From Opitutia bacterium (lineage in GTDB: Bacteria > Verrucomicrobiota > Verrucomicrobiia > Opitutales > Opitutaceae), in the NCBI GenBank assembly GCA_016217545.1, contig JACRHT010000002.1, positions 310,001 through 374,000 on the forward strand: a stretch of 64,000 bases of DNA, in the 5' to 3' direction. Of this stretch, positions 30,041 through 39,507 are shown piece after piece. The position numbers and the translations under genes are program-made. Each line of letters begins with the position of its first letter. The first letter of the stretch is position 1. Below the pieces are notes generated by a model. That model was not told the DNA's origin. It worked only from the letters and a program-made list of their open reading frames with translations, and did not search any database.

Positions 30041-31723
30041 ATGTCGCCCGCTCAAGAAATCGCCCGCCGCCGCACCTTCGCGATCATCTCGCACCCCGAC
30101 GCGGGCAAGACGACGCTGACCGAGAAATTCCTCCTCTACGGCAACGCCATCCACCTCGCCGGCGCCGTGAAGGACCGCAAGAACCAGCGCGCCACCGCCT
30201 CCGACTGGATGGAACTCGAGAAACAGCGCGGCATCTCGATCAGCTCGACCGTCCTCCAATTCGATTTCGCCGGCTGCGCCGTCAACCTCCTCGACACGCC
30301 CGGCCACAAGGACTTTTCCGAAGACACCTACCGCGTGCTCACCGCCGTGGACGCGGCGCTCATGGTGATCGACGCCGCCAAGGGCGTTGAAACACAGACG
30401 CGCAAGCTCTTCGAAGTCTGCCGCCGCCGCGGCGTGCCGATCTTCACGTTCATGAACAAGTGCGACCGGCCGACGCGCAACCCGCTCGAGCTGCTCGACG
30501 AACTCGAGAGCGTCCTCGGGCTGCAATCGTCGCCCGTCATCTGGCCGCTCGGCAACGGCCCGTCGTTCAAGGGCGTCTTCGATCGTCGCACGCGGCAGGT
30601 GCACCTCTTCGAGCGCGTGCCCGGCGGCGCGTTTCAGGCGCCTGTCAACGTCACTTCGCTCAATGATCCCGCGGTCCGCGCCAAGCTCGACGACGACACC
30701 TACGCCGCCGTCACCGAGCAACTCGAGATGCTCGACGGCGCCGGTCATCCCTTCGACCTCGACGCCGTGCAGCGCGGCCAGCAGACGCCCGTCTATTTCG
30801 GCAGCGCGGTGAACAATTTCGGCATCGAACTCCTCCTGAACGGATTCTTGAAGGACTCGGTCCCGCCCGCGCCGCGCCGCGCGATGACGGTGAGCGGCGT
30901 CGGTCTCGAGGAGATTGCAAAGGCCGCCTCCGAACCCGCGAACGAGACGAACTCGCGCGTGATCCCCGTCGATTTCCCGAAGTTCTCCGGCTTCATTTTC
31001 AAGATTCAGGCGAACATGGACCCGAAGCACCGCGACCGCATCGCGTTCCTGCGCGTGTGCTCCGGCAAATTCGAGCGCGACATGGTCGTCACGCATCAGC
31101 GCACCGGCAAACAGGTCCGCCTCTCGTCCTCGCACAAACTCTTCGGCCAGGAGCGCGAGACCGTCGACGAGGCGTGGCCGGGCGACGTCATCGGCATCGT
31201 CGGCCACGACGCCTTCGGCATCGGCGACACGCTCACCGAGGACCGCACGATCCTCTACAACGAGATCCCGCGCTTCCCGCCCGAAGTCTTCACCTACATT
31301 TCGAATCCGACCGCCGGCGACGCGAAGAAATACCGCGCCGGCCTCGAACAGCTCCTGCAGGAAGGCGTCGTCCAATCCTTCACGGCGAAAAACGCCCCGG
31401 CCGGCGCCACGCTGCTCGCCGCCGTCGGTCCGCTGCAATTCGAAGTCGTGCAATGGCGCCTGCAGAGCGAATACAACGCCGAGTCGCGCCTCGCGCCGAC
31501 TCCGTGGACATTGCTCAAGTGGGTCGTCGTGCCCGACGCGATGAAGGGTCCGAAGGGCTTCGACAGCTCGCGCGTGATCGTCGCCACCGGCGTGAGTTTC
31601 GGCGCGGACAAGTTCGAGAATCCCGTCGTGCTTTTCCCGAACGATTGGACGATGCGCTACTTCACGGAAAAAAATCCCGAGCTGAAGCTCCTCGATCTGC
31701 CGCCGGAACAACACGGCGAATAG
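30041..31723 (+). CDS. prfC: Peptide chain release factor 3
   Basis: Translational GTPase that recycles RF1/RF2 from the ribosome; 560 residues, somewhat longer than the 529 of E. coli. G1 SHPDAGKTTLTE, G2 region RGISISSTV, G3 DTPGHKDFSEDT and G4 NKCDRP are clear. The C-terminal half carries the RF3-specific domains II and III (for example EYNAESRLAP). The ATG at 30041 gives the canonical N-terminus. It is divergent from rlmI. Confidence 0.95.
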   Translation: MSPAQEIARRRTFAIISHPDAGKTTLTEKFLLYGNAIHLAGAVKDRKNQRATASDWMELEKQRGISISSTVLQFDFAGCAVNLLDTPGHKDFSEDTYRVLTAVDAALMVIDAAKGVETQTRKLFEVCRRRGVPIFTFMNKCDRPTRNPLELLDELESVLGLQSSPVIWPLGNGPSFKGVFDRRTRQVHLFERVPGGAFQAPVNVTSLNDPAVRAKLDDDTYAAVTEQLEMLDGAGHPFDLDAVQRGQQTPVYFGSAVNNFGIELLLNGFLKDSVPPAPRRAMTVSGVGLEEIAKAASEPANETNSRVIPVDFPKFSGFIFKIQANMDPKHRDRIAFLRVCSGKFERDMVVTHQRTGKQVRLSSSHKLFGQERETVDEAWPGDVIGIVGHDAFGIGDTLTEDRTILYNEIPRFPPEVFTYISNPTAGDAKKYRAGLEQLLQEGVVQSFTAKNAPAGATLLAAVGPLQFEVVQWRLQSEYNAESRLAPTPWTLLKWVVVPDAMKGPKGFDSSRVIVATGVSFGADKFENPVVLFPNDWTMRYFTEKNPELKLLDLPPEQHGE

Positions 31724-31864
31724 CGCCGGCTCCTTTCCCGGGATATTTGCAGCTGTCCCGTTCGCCAGACGAGGCAGCCCCGGCGTGCCAGTCATCGCCA
31801 CTCCGTGATTGAGCCCCACGTCCGCTCGCGCAAGCTGCCTCGACGGGCCGCCCTCCTCTTCACG

Positions 31865-32890
31865 ATGCGCTTTCCCCTTCGGTTCTTCCTCTGCGCCCTT
31901 TCCGTCGTCGCGCTCACCAGTGCCGCCCACGCCACCGACTTCTCCTGGCCCGGCCACGGCACGATCCATTTCGATGTGCCCGATTCCTGGCGGCTGGTCG
32001 GCAAACAAGCCGAGGAAATCGGCTATGCCTTCAACGCGAAACCGAAGTCCGGCGCCGCGGCGAAACTCCAAATCACGCTCGCCGCCGGGAAAGGCATGAA
32101 ACCCGCCAACCCCGCCGATTTGCCTCAACTCCTCCAGCGCGTGGTGAAGGATTATCTCGCTGAATCGGTGGAGAAGAAATTTTCGCCCGAGCCACTCCCC
32201 TTGAGCCAAGGCACCGGCTACTACGTCCACCTCACCGATCGTTCGCTCGTCGGCAAACCGGCGCGACCGGGCAACTTCAAGGCGATGCGCAACGCCGTCG
32301 CCGCACTCGATCCGGGCGCACTCGTCATCATCACGATCCAATTCGACGACCCCAACGGCCCCGAGCTGGGCGACATGATGGCGATGGTGCGCAGCATGCG
32401 TTTCATCCGCGACGAATCCGTGCGCGCCCCCGCGCCCGTCGCGCGCACCGGCCCGTTCGAGTTCACAGTGCCGCAGAGCAAGCTCCTCCTGCGAATCACG
32501 GATGCGCAGATGATCGAAGACGGCGCCGGCTCGAAACCGAACTACTTCCAGCTCTCTGACCGCGCCGTCTCCCGCATCCTCAGCGGCTGGTTCGAGCCCG
32601 CCGAGCGCTACGACGGCCTGAAGAAGTTCTGGCGCGGCGAATCGGCGACACTCACGAAAAACGGCTTCAAGCCCGAAGGCGTGGAGTTCGCCCAGATCGG
32701 CGACTGGGAGGTGATCTACTATCACCAAACCCTCTCGCCCGAGACTCGCATGTGCCACCTCCGCGCCGAGCTGGCACGCGCCGGCACGTGGATCGATCTC
32801 CACTTCTCCGCCACGGGACCGGAGCCCATCTCCGAATTGCGCCAGCGTCTCACCTCACTTCTCTCTGCCGTCGCGATCGTCGAAAAATGA
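31865..32890 (+). CDS. Exported protein of unknown function
   Basis: 341 residues with a clear signal peptide (FFLCALSVVALTSAAHA, cleavage about residue 23). The mature protein starts TDFSWPGHGTIHFDVPDSW and looks beta-rich, with two similar halves each containing a short hydrophobic ITIQF/LLLRI-type strand. No catalytic motif, lipobox or membrane anchor is seen. The stop overlaps the next hydrolase start in an ATGA junction, implying co-translation. The ATG at 31865 is chosen because it puts the signal peptide at the N-terminus; the frame is open from 31805. Confidence 0.7.
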   Translation: MRFPLRFFLCALSVVALTSAAHATDFSWPGHGTIHFDVPDSWRLVGKQAEEIGYAFNAKPKSGAAAKLQITLAAGKGMKPANPADLPQLLQRVVKDYLAESVEKKFSPEPLPLSQGTGYYVHLTDRSLVGKPARPGNFKAMRNAVAALDPGALVIITIQFDDPNGPELGDMMAMVRSMRFIRDESVRAPAPVARTGPFEFTVPQSKLLLRITDAQMIEDGAGSKPNYFQLSDRAVSRILSGWFEPAERYDGLKKFWRGESATLTKNGFKPEGVEFAQIGDWEVIYYHQTLSPETRMCHLRAELARAGTWIDLHFSATGPEPISELRQRLTSLLSAVAIVEK

Positions 32891-33654
32891 AAACTCTCCT
32901 CCTCACCTGTCTCGCGTTGCTCTCCGTCGGCCCGGCCCTGCGCGCCGCCGACTCCGCGGCCGCGCCGGTCCCCGCCACCAAGCCCGTGATGCTCATCGTC
33001 CACGGCGCGTGGGGTGGTGCGTGGCAATTCTCCAAGGTCGATCCGCTCCTTCGCGAAAAGGGCTTCGACGTTCGCCGCCCGACGCTCACCGGCCTCGGCG
33101 AACGTTCGCACCTCGCGTCGAAGGACATCGGTCTCGAGACGCACATCCAGGACGTCGTGAACGTCATCCTCTTTGAAAACCTCCACGACATCATCCTCGT
33201 CGGCCACAGCTACGGCGGCATGATCATCACCGGCGTCGCCGACCGCCTGCCGGACCGCATCAAGAAACTCGTCTACCTCGACGCCATGGTCCCGAACGAC
33301 GGCGAGTGCGCCCAGGACGTCATGGGCATCTCCGACTGGATCAAGGGCATGACCAAAGACGGCATGATCGTCCCGCCCTGGGCCAAGCCCGCCGGCGTTT
33401 ACCCCAACGACGTGCCGCATCCGCTCAAGACCTTCACCGATCCGATCTCCCTCAAGAATCCCGCCCGCGAAAAAATCCCCGCCGCCTACATCCTCACGGT
33501 CGATCCCGGCAAGAAACCGGAAGAGGACGCCTTCTGGAAATCCGCCGAACGCGCCCGCGCCCGCGGCTGGACGGTCACGATCATGGAAGCCGACCACAAC
33601 CCGCAGTGGCGCAAACCCGTCGAAACCGCCGAACTGCTCGGGACGATGAAGTGA
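32887..33654 (+). CDS. Exported alpha/beta hydrolase
   Basis: 255 residues with an N-terminal signal peptide (about 1-21, ending ALRA). The nucleophile is S108 in GHSYGG and the catalytic histidine is probably H237 in EADHNPQW. LIVHGAWGGAWQF resembles the plant methylesterase/hydroxynitrile lyase (MES) group of hydrolases. The substrate is unknown. The start overlaps the stop of the preceding exported protein, and the stop overlaps a GTG of the following membrane-protein gene, so the three likely form a translationally coupled operon. Confidence 0.83.
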   Translation: MKTLLLTCLALLSVGPALRAADSAAAPVPATKPVMLIVHGAWGGAWQFSKVDPLLREKGFDVRRPTLTGLGERSHLASKDIGLETHIQDVVNVILFENLHDIILVGHSYGGMIITGVADRLPDRIKKLVYLDAMVPNDGECAQDVMGISDWIKGMTKDGMIVPPWAKPAGVYPNDVPHPLKTFTDPISLKNPAREKIPAAYILTVDPGKKPEEDAFWKSAERARARGWTVTIMEADHNPQWRKPVETAELLGTMK

Positions 33655-33659
33655 GCGCG

Positions 33660-34103
33660 ATGAGAATCCGTCCGATCGCGCTCGCGGTGTCGGTGGCCGT
33701 TCCCGCCTTGTTCGGAGCGCGCAGCCTCCTCGGAATTTCCGCCGAATTCGCCGCAATCGACCATGGCGCGCCGCTCGAGCCCTTTCGGTTGGGCGCGATT
33801 CTCGGCGTCGCCACCTCTTCTTTCTTCTGGTTTGCGCTCGCTTTCGGCCAGTGGCGAACGCGCGGCCAGTGGGGAATCGCCGTAGCGATCGCCGGTTTCA
33901 TCAGCATCGTCGCCCAATCGGCCCTGTTCTATCTCGCCGTCAGCAGCGGGCGCGTTGCGCCAACGCCCGGAGTCATCGCCCATTTCGCGCTGTTTGCCGC
34001 GCTTCCGAGTTGGGCTCTGGTCGGAGCGGGATTTCTCACCCATTTGAAAAGACCGACCGCCGATCAGGATGGATCAAGCGATCGAGCGGCGCAGGATACC
34101 TGA
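33660..34103 (+). CDS. Small integral membrane protein
   Basis: 147 residues with about four hydrophobic segments (roughly 8-28, 43-63, 72-93, 105-127) and a short charged C-terminal tail. I do not recognise a family. A GTG at 33651, overlapping the stop of the hydrolase gene (GTGA), is an alternative start three residues upstream. It ends the three-gene operon and is followed by a perfect hairpin. Confidence 0.65.
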   Translation: MRIRPIALAVSVAVPALFGARSLLGISAEFAAIDHGAPLEPFRLGAILGVATSSFFWFALAFGQWRTRGQWGIAVAIAGFISIVAQSALFYLAVSSGRVAPTPGVIAHFALFAALPSWALVGAGFLTHLKRPTADQDGSSDRAAQDT

Positions 34104-34110
34104 AAAATGA

Positions 34111-34138
34111 GAAGGCCGCCTACCCCTAGGCGGCCTTC
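34111..34138 (+). terminator. Perfect 12-bp hairpin after the exported-hydrolase operon
   Basis: GAAGGCCGCCTA and TAGGCGGCCTTC pair around a CCCC loop, eight bases after the membrane-protein stop codon. No T-run follows on the plus strand, so it is a strong transcript-end hairpin but not a textbook intrinsic terminator. Confidence 0.65.
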
Positions 34139-34279
34139 ACCCTAACACCAAGCAAACACTATGAACGTGGAGAAAGACGCACGGTGCCCCGAAAACGTTC
34201 AAGCGTCCTCACACTTTCTGCGCGAGAGTTCACCTCGCCGCCGCAATCGCGTCACCGCGCTGACACAATCGCGCTGAAA

Positions 34280-34723
34280 ATGCCCCGCCCCGCCGTCACC
34301 GACCGCCTCTTCGCCCCGCGCACCTCGCACCCGCACGCCTGGTTGTGGGAACCGCTCGAAAACGAGCCGGGCTTCGTCCTCCGCACCATGTTCGGAGCCA
34401 AGGCAGTCTACCTCGACGGCAAGATCGTGCTCTGCTTCAGCACCGGCGACGAACCTTGGCGCGGCCTGCTCCTGCCGACTCACCGCGAGCACCACGCCGC
34501 CCTCCGCGCCGAATTCCCCGATCTCGTCGTGCACTCCGTCCTCGGCAAATGGCTCTATCTGCCCGAAGCCGCGGCATCCTTCGAGCGCACCGCGCAAACC
34601 CTCGTCGCCCTCGTGCGACGCCGCGATCCGCGCCTCGGCGTCGTGCCGCCGCCGAAAAAACGCCGTGCCGCGAAAGCCGACCGCGCCACCCGCCCCCGCC
34701 AACCTCGTCGCCGCGCCCAATGA
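34280..34723 (+). CDS. TfoX/Sxy N-terminal-like protein with basic tail
   Basis: 147 residues. The segment RTMFGAKAVYLDGKIVLCF resembles the TfoX/Sxy N-terminal domain signature, but the match is short and the call tentative. The C-terminal 30 residues are strongly basic (KKRRAAKADRATRPRQPRRR), suggesting nucleic-acid binding. I set the start at ATG 34280; an upstream in-frame ATG at 34184 would add 32 residues of poor quality. It overlaps the next gene by an ATGA junction. Confidence 0.55.
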   Translation: MPRPAVTDRLFAPRTSHPHAWLWEPLENEPGFVLRTMFGAKAVYLDGKIVLCFSTGDEPWRGLLLPTHREHHAALRAEFPDLVVHSVLGKWLYLPEAAASFERTAQTLVALVRRRDPRLGVVPPPKKRRAAKADRATRPRQPRRRAQ

Positions 34724-35280
34724 ATCCCCGTTTCTTCAAAACTCCCGCGGCCTTCCGCTCCTGGCTCGAGAAAAACCACGCCAGCGCCACCGAGCTCTGG
34801 GTCGGTCTCTACAAGAAAGCCCACGCCCACAAGGGCATCACCTATCACGACGCACTGATGGAGGCGCTGTGCTTCGGCTGGATCGACGGCGTGATGCGCC
34901 GCATCGACGACGAGAGCCACATGCAGCGTTTCACGCCGCGCAAATCCGGCAGCACCTGGAGCAACATCAACGTCGCGCACGTCGAGCGCCTCACGCGCGA
35001 AGGCCGCATGGCGCCCGCCGGCCTCGCCGCCTTCAACGCCCGCTCCGCGGCGAAGACCGGCATCTACTCCTTCGAACGCAAGCAACCCGCCCAATTCCCG
35101 CCCGCCCTCCTGCGCGAGTTCAAAGCCCACGCCGCCGCGTGGAAGTTCTTCAACGCCCAGCCGCCGGGCTACCGTCGTCTCGCCACCTTCCACGTCGCCT
35201 CCGCAAAGCAGGAGGAGACGCGCGCCCGCCGCCTCGCGAAACTCATCGCCGCTTCCGCCGCCGGCCAGCGCCTCGAGTAG
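34720..35280 (+). CDS. YdeI/OmpD-associated family protein
   Basis: 186 residues. The pattern FRSWLEKNHASATELWVGLY, ALMEALCFGWIDG, RFTPRKSGSTWSNIN and GRMAPAGLAAF is characteristic of the YdeI/OmpD-associated (OmdA) family, which has been linked to resistance to antimicrobial peptides in Salmonella; a biochemical activity is not established. It is cytosolic by sequence. It is coupled to the TfoX-like gene by a four-base overlap and converges on the large pseudokinase gene. Confidence 0.85.
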   Translation: MNPRFFKTPAAFRSWLEKNHASATELWVGLYKKAHAHKGITYHDALMEALCFGWIDGVMRRIDDESHMQRFTPRKSGSTWSNINVAHVERLTREGRMAPAGLAAFNARSAAKTGIYSFERKQPAQFPPALLREFKAHAAAWKFFNAQPPGYRRLATFHVASAKQEETRARRLAKLIAASAAGQRLE

Positions 35281-35307
35281 GCCGCGTTCGCCGCGCCACC
35301 GCGCCGG

Positions 35308-37938
35308 TCATTTCTCCAGGAAGAACACCCACGTGTCGCCGATCTGCATCCACATGCGGGGAAACGGCACGAAGTTGATTTTCACTCCGTTGCGGCTGTG
35401 CAGCGCGCCCTTGCGCGCATCGAAGAACAACAGTCCCGCGTGCCCGTCGTTCTCGAGTGGCACGTAGACCGCCAGCAACGCGTCGATCGTCTCCGCCTTG
35501 AACTTCGCAACCAGCGCGCGGCCCCGGCCCTGCGCCGATGCGGCCTGCTCACGCGTCGGCCGGAATTCGCCTTGCACCGACACCTCCACCGGCGGCTCCA
35601 AGGGACGCTTGAACGGCCAGGTGATTTTCATGGCCTCCTCCGAAATCGGTTCCGCCTGCGGGCCCCACGCCGCCGTGTGCGCCGCCAGCGAAGGCGGCTG
35701 ACGCCACGCCTGCCACGCGCTCACGCCCGCGAGCACAGCCACGAGCGTCCAGCTCGCGACCGAGGCGCCCCACGTGACCGCATGCCACGGTGCGCCATGC
35801 ACCGGCGCGCATTTCTGCGGCTTGGATAATTCCGCGCGCTCGCGATTCGCGCGCTCAAAACGTTCCGCCACCGCCTCGGCCACCCTCGGCAATCCCGCGG
35901 CATCCGCGACTCGCGCGGCCTCGCGCCCGCAACGCTCCGGGCCGTCGCGCCAGCCCCACGGCGCGGCCGCCGGATCGTGTTGTCCGATCACGCGGGCATG
36001 CCACCGCTGGGCGAAGGCGCGCAGGCCCGCGAACGCCACCAACGGCACCAAGCCCGCCGCGATGCCACGCGGTCCGGGCAAATGCACCGCCACGAGCGCG
36101 ATCACTCCCAGCGCGCCCGCGATCAGGCACCACGCCCGACCAAACAGCAGTTGCCCCGTGGCCAGTGCGCGCCCGAGGCGGTGCCAGAACAGCGCGCGCG
36201 CCGCCGCCGCCGCTTCCGCGGTCAACGCCGCAAGTTGCCGGCGCTTCAATTCCTCGGCGGTCACGTAACGAAAACGCTCCGGTGCCAGCGCCGTCCAGGC
36301 GAGCAACACGAGCACCTTGTTCGGCGGATGCGGCGTCGCGAACACCCGCTGCAACGCCTCATCGTCGGTCTGCACGAAGCTCTCGCGCAGCCGCCGATTC
36401 GTCGCCTCCACGTGCGACAGCGGCGGCACCGCCACCGCCCAGATTTCCGAAATCGGCAGGTCGCCGGCCAGCCGGTCCAGCTTCAATTGCCACGCGAGCT
36501 GCTCCGCTTCGATCGCCGCCTTCACGGTCATTTCGAGGAAGGTCGCGGCGCCGTGATCGTGGCGCTTCAGCAAGTGCACGACGGGCGGCGCCGCGATCGC
36601 CTTCAGCTCCTCGATTGCCTGCGCGCGGCGCGACAAATCCCCCAGCGCTTCCGCCGCCGTTACGTGGACGGGCTTGCCCTTCCAGCGAAACTCGCCGCCG
36701 GCCAGCGTGTGCAACGCGACGGCCGCAATCACCTCGCGCAACAGCTCCTGCGGCACGCCGCGCATCGCCTGCGACTCGGCGAGACCGAAGATGGGCCGGA
36801 GCGCATCCAGCGACGCCTTCTGCGCGGAATCCCGCCGCAGGAACGCGATCAGCGTGTCGGCATCGTCGCTGCCGAAGATCTGCCGCACCGCGTCGCCGCA
36901 ATGCTCCGGCCCCTGCAACACGTGCGCCGCCTCCGCCGCGGTGTAGCCGCGCCGGTTCAGACGGAAGAAGCGCGCCCGTTTCGGCTGCGCGTAGCGCTCC
37001 TTCGGCGACGCCCCGGCGATCCACTCGCGCACTTCCGCCTCGCCCCAGCGGCCCTCGGGCGCGCCGGTCAACAAACCCCGCAACAGCAAATCGACCCGCG
37101 GATCGACTTGTTCCATCAACTCGACTCCGCCCGCGTGCAGGACGCCGACGTTGCGCTCCGCCAGCATCGCTTCCGCGTGCGCCCGCAGCTCGCTGGGCAG
37201 GCACATCTTGACGCTGTCCGGCAGCAGCCGGGCCACGGGATGGCCCAGCACCGTTTCCTGCACCAAGCGGCCGAGCGACCACCAATCCCAGGTCGTGAGC
37301 GCAAAATCCGACGCATGCTTGAACAAACCCGCGGCCTCCGGTGGCGCCGAGAACGGGTCGACCGCGATCTCCACCAGCTCCGCCTGCACCAATTCTTCGA
37401 TCGCATCGAAGCCCGCCAGCGTGAACCGCGGCGCCTCCGGCGTGCCGGCGATGTGCACGGTGTCCGGCGACACCGCAAAATGCCCCAAGCCCGATGCGTG
37501 CAGCGCCACGATCGCGTCGGCGATTTGCCGGACGAGCTCCGCCAACTCCCGTGGCGTCACCTCCGGACGCTCCGCCCGCCACAACCGCAGCGTCGGTCCC
37601 GCCGGCGCGGTCCAAATCTCGACGCGCTCCGCGCCGTCGTGCGCCTCGAGCAGTTGCACACGTCCGTGCGTCGGCGCATTTTTTAACCGGTCCGTCACGC
37701 GCGCCCGCCGCGATTCGCCCTGCTCCACGCTCGCCCGCAAGTGGCACTCCAGTCCATCCGCCAGACGTTTGGCGTGGAACCATCGGCCGGACTTCACCTC
37801 GAGTCTGTTTCCGACCGCATACGCGCCGCGGCACAGCATGCCGGGCGCGACGCGTCCTTCCGCGCCCGGGACAGGGGCAAGCGCGGCGTGGTCTGCGCCG
37901 GACAAAGCCGGCGCATCCGAGCCAGGGACGGGGGACAT
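35308..37938 (-). CDS. Large membrane protein with a pseudokinase-like N-terminal domain
   Basis: 876 residues. The N-terminal 280 residues follow the layout of a protein kinase C-lobe, with helices before and after a catalytic-loop position. However, HRDxxxxN is replaced by HFAVSPDTVHI (153-163) and DFG by LAGFD (174-178), so catalysis is unlikely. A long middle domain (about 300-590) is unassigned. Hydrophobic segments lie at about 600-620, 622-640 and 722-742. The last 130 residues are a probable extracytoplasmic domain ending QIGDTWVFFLEK. The start is ATG 37938, with GTG 37941 possible. It stands alone and is divergent from yecH. It may bind nucleotide or a partner kinase; this is inference. 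Confidence 0.68.
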   Translation of the reverse strand: MSPVPGSDAPALSGADHAALAPVPGAEGRVAPGMLCRGAYAVGNRLEVKSGRWFHAKRLADGLECHLRASVEQGESRRARVTDRLKNAPTHGRVQLLEAHDGAERVEIWTAPAGPTLRLWRAERPEVTPRELAELVRQIADAIVALHASGLGHFAVSPDTVHIAGTPEAPRFTLAGFDAIEELVQAELVEIAVDPFSAPPEAAGLFKHASDFALTTWDWWSLGRLVQETVLGHPVARLLPDSVKMCLPSELRAHAEAMLAERNVGVLHAGGVELMEQVDPRVDLLLRGLLTGAPEGRWGEAEVREWIAGASPKERYAQPKRARFFRLNRRGYTAAEAAHVLQGPEHCGDAVRQIFGSDDADTLIAFLRRDSAQKASLDALRPIFGLAESQAMRGVPQELLREVIAAVALHTLAGGEFRWKGKPVHVTAAEALGDLSRRAQAIEELKAIAAPPVVHLLKRHDHGAATFLEMTVKAAIEAEQLAWQLKLDRLAGDLPISEIWAVAVPPLSHVEATNRRLRESFVQTDDEALQRVFATPHPPNKVLVLLAWTALAPERFRYVTAEELKRRQLAALTAEAAAAARALFWHRLGRALATGQLLFGRAWCLIAGALGVIALVAVHLPGPRGIAAGLVPLVAFAGLRAFAQRWHARVIGQHDPAAAPWGWRDGPERCGREAARVADAAGLPRVAEAVAERFERANRERAELSKPQKCAPVHGAPWHAVTWGASVASWTLVAVLAGVSAWQAWRQPPSLAAHTAAWGPQAEPISEEAMKITWPFKRPLEPPVEVSVQGEFRPTREQAASAQGRGRALVAKFKAETIDALLAVYVPLENDGHAGLLFFDARKGALHSRNGVKINFVPFPRMWMQIGDTWVFFLEK

Positions 37939-38062
37939 CACGTCGGTAATTCGTCACGTTCCCCCGGGACTTAATACCGGTCGGGCACAGCTCCGTAAAA
38001 ACGCGCCGCAAGCCCGCCAAGCCATGCGCAGCCCGCTTCGTCCCCGACTGCTTGAATGGCGG

Positions 38063-38317
38063 ATGCACCCGCAACTCACTCCCAGCGTCCACGGCCATGA
38101 AGTGATGGATGCCCTGCTCGCGTCCGGCCGCCTGTTCACCCGCGACACCGCCGCCAATTTCATCGTGGAAAAATTCGGCGCCAGCGCGCGCTACCACACC
38201 TGCTCGGCCGAAGGCATGACCGCGGCCGAACTCGTGGATTTCCTCGCGTCCCGCGGCAAATTCGTCGGCACCGAGGAGGGCTTCACGGTCAACACGCACC
38301 GCGTCTGCCAGCACTGA
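38063..38317 (+). CDS. yecH: YecH family metal-binding protein
   Basis: 84 residues matching E. coli YecH over its length: SVHGHEVMDALL, a basic helical middle, RYHTCSAEGMTAAELVDFL and a C-terminus ending CQH. Conserved histidines and cysteines imply a metal site; function is unknown. The start at ATG 38063 gives the usual N-terminus. It is followed about 57 bases later by the ROK kinase gene on the same strand. Confidence 0.82.
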   Translation: MHPQLTPSVHGHEVMDALLASGRLFTRDTAANFIVEKFGASARYHTCSAEGMTAAELVDFLASRGKFVGTEEGFTVNTHRVCQH

Positions 38318-38374
38318 TGCACGCAACGGGAGATTGCGCCGTCTCCCCTCCACCGCTTCACTAGACGAACCCCC

Positions 38375-39415
38375 ATGAGCACGGCCCAAATCTATCTCGG
38401 CACCGACAGCGGCGCGACGACCTCGAAGACCGGCGGCATTTTCGCCGACGGCACGATCATTTCCCACCAGCTCCGCCAGAGCTCCACGAATTCCCAGGCC
38501 GGCACCGCCGCCGTCGTGCGCGGCTGGATCGACGGCGTGAACGGCTTCCTCGCCGAGAACAACCTCACGTGGGCCCAGGTGCGCGGCGTCGGCCTCGCCA
38601 TCCCCGGTCCCTACGACAGCTACGGTGTGCTCGGCCGCTCCGCCAACCTCCCGGCGAGTTTCGCCGGCTGGGATTTCCACGCCGACTACGGCCGTGCGCT
38701 CGCCGAGGCTGCCGGCCGCGCCATCCCGCTCGTCGTCGGCAACGACGGCAACTACGGCGGCGTCGCCGAGGCGTTCCGCGTCTGCGCCGGCCGCAAGGCG
38801 GGCGTGCTCATGCTCGCGCCCGGCTCCGGCCTCGGCGCGGCCTACGTCGACCCGCACGGCGCACCGCTCGACGGCGACACGCTTTGCGGCATGGAGTCCG
38901 GCCACGTGCCCGCCGCGCTCCATTTGCTCGGCAATATCCGTCCCTTCAAGTGCGGCTGCGGCCGCGACTGGGGTTGCGTCGAGGCCTACACGACCATCTC
39001 CGGCCTGCCCCAGCTCCTCGCTGAATTCCTGAAAAAATATCCGGATCACCCGCTCGCCAAATCGACCGCGCCCGAAAAGGAAAAGGCCCTCTCGCTCCGC
39101 AGCCTCGCGCAAAAAGGCGACGCGCTCGCGAACGACATCTTCGATTTCCAGGCGCGCGCCCTCGGTCTGCATGTCGCGTCGCTCGCCATGTCGCTCGATC
39201 CGGAGTTCGTCGTCATCGGCGGCGGCCTCATCGATCCGCACGCCACGACCGAGGAGTTCCGCGCCCGCTACCTCAAGGGCATCCACGACGCCGCGCTGCC
39301 TTATCTCTTCCCGCAACAGCGGCAGAAGCTGAAGGTCGTTCCCGCCACCCTCGGCGAACTCTCCCAAGCCATCGGCGCCGCCCTCGTCGCCCGCCACGCC
39401 TTCGCCGGCGTCTGA
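38375..39415 (+). CDS. ROK family sugar kinase
   Basis: 346-residue ASKHA-fold kinase. An N-terminal phosphate-binding LGTDSGATTSK, catalytic D124 in GNDGNYGG, and the ROK zinc site with H177 (ESGHV) and cysteines 193, 195 and 201 in CGCGRDWGC are visible. The second nucleotide-binding block VIGGGLI follows. Glucokinase is the commonest activity, but other hexoses or N-acetyl sugars are possible. It lacks the DNA-binding domain of ROK repressors. No sugar transporter is nearby. Confidence 0.88.
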   Translation: MSTAQIYLGTDSGATTSKTGGIFADGTIISHQLRQSSTNSQAGTAAVVRGWIDGVNGFLAENNLTWAQVRGVGLAIPGPYDSYGVLGRSANLPASFAGWDFHADYGRALAEAAGRAIPLVVGNDGNYGGVAEAFRVCAGRKAGVLMLAPGSGLGAAYVDPHGAPLDGDTLCGMESGHVPAALHLLGNIRPFKCGCGRDWGCVEAYTTISGLPQLLAEFLKKYPDHPLAKSTAPEKEKALSLRSLAQKGDALANDIFDFQARALGLHVASLAMSLDPEFVVIGGGLIDPHATTEEFRARYLKGIHDAALPYLFPQQRQKLKVVPATLGELSQAIGAALVARHAFAGV

Positions 39416-39507
39416 TCTGGAGCTTCTCCCGCCTGCGTCCCGAGGCTTTACCTCAGTGACGGGGTCTGTCGTTGCGCGAGCGCGTCAATGACACCTAGCG
39501 TGCCCCC

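Noticed and set aside
29774-32803. A 1009-residue open frame on the minus strand opposite prfC and the exported protein gene
   Set aside because: It is antisense to well-supported genes, has no recognisable domain and is explained by high GC suppressing stop codons.
36359-39397. A 1012-residue open frame on the minus strand across the pseudokinase, yecH and ROK genes
   Set aside because: Low-complexity composition, no homology signals, and it conflicts with the recognised ROK and YecH proteins on the other strand.
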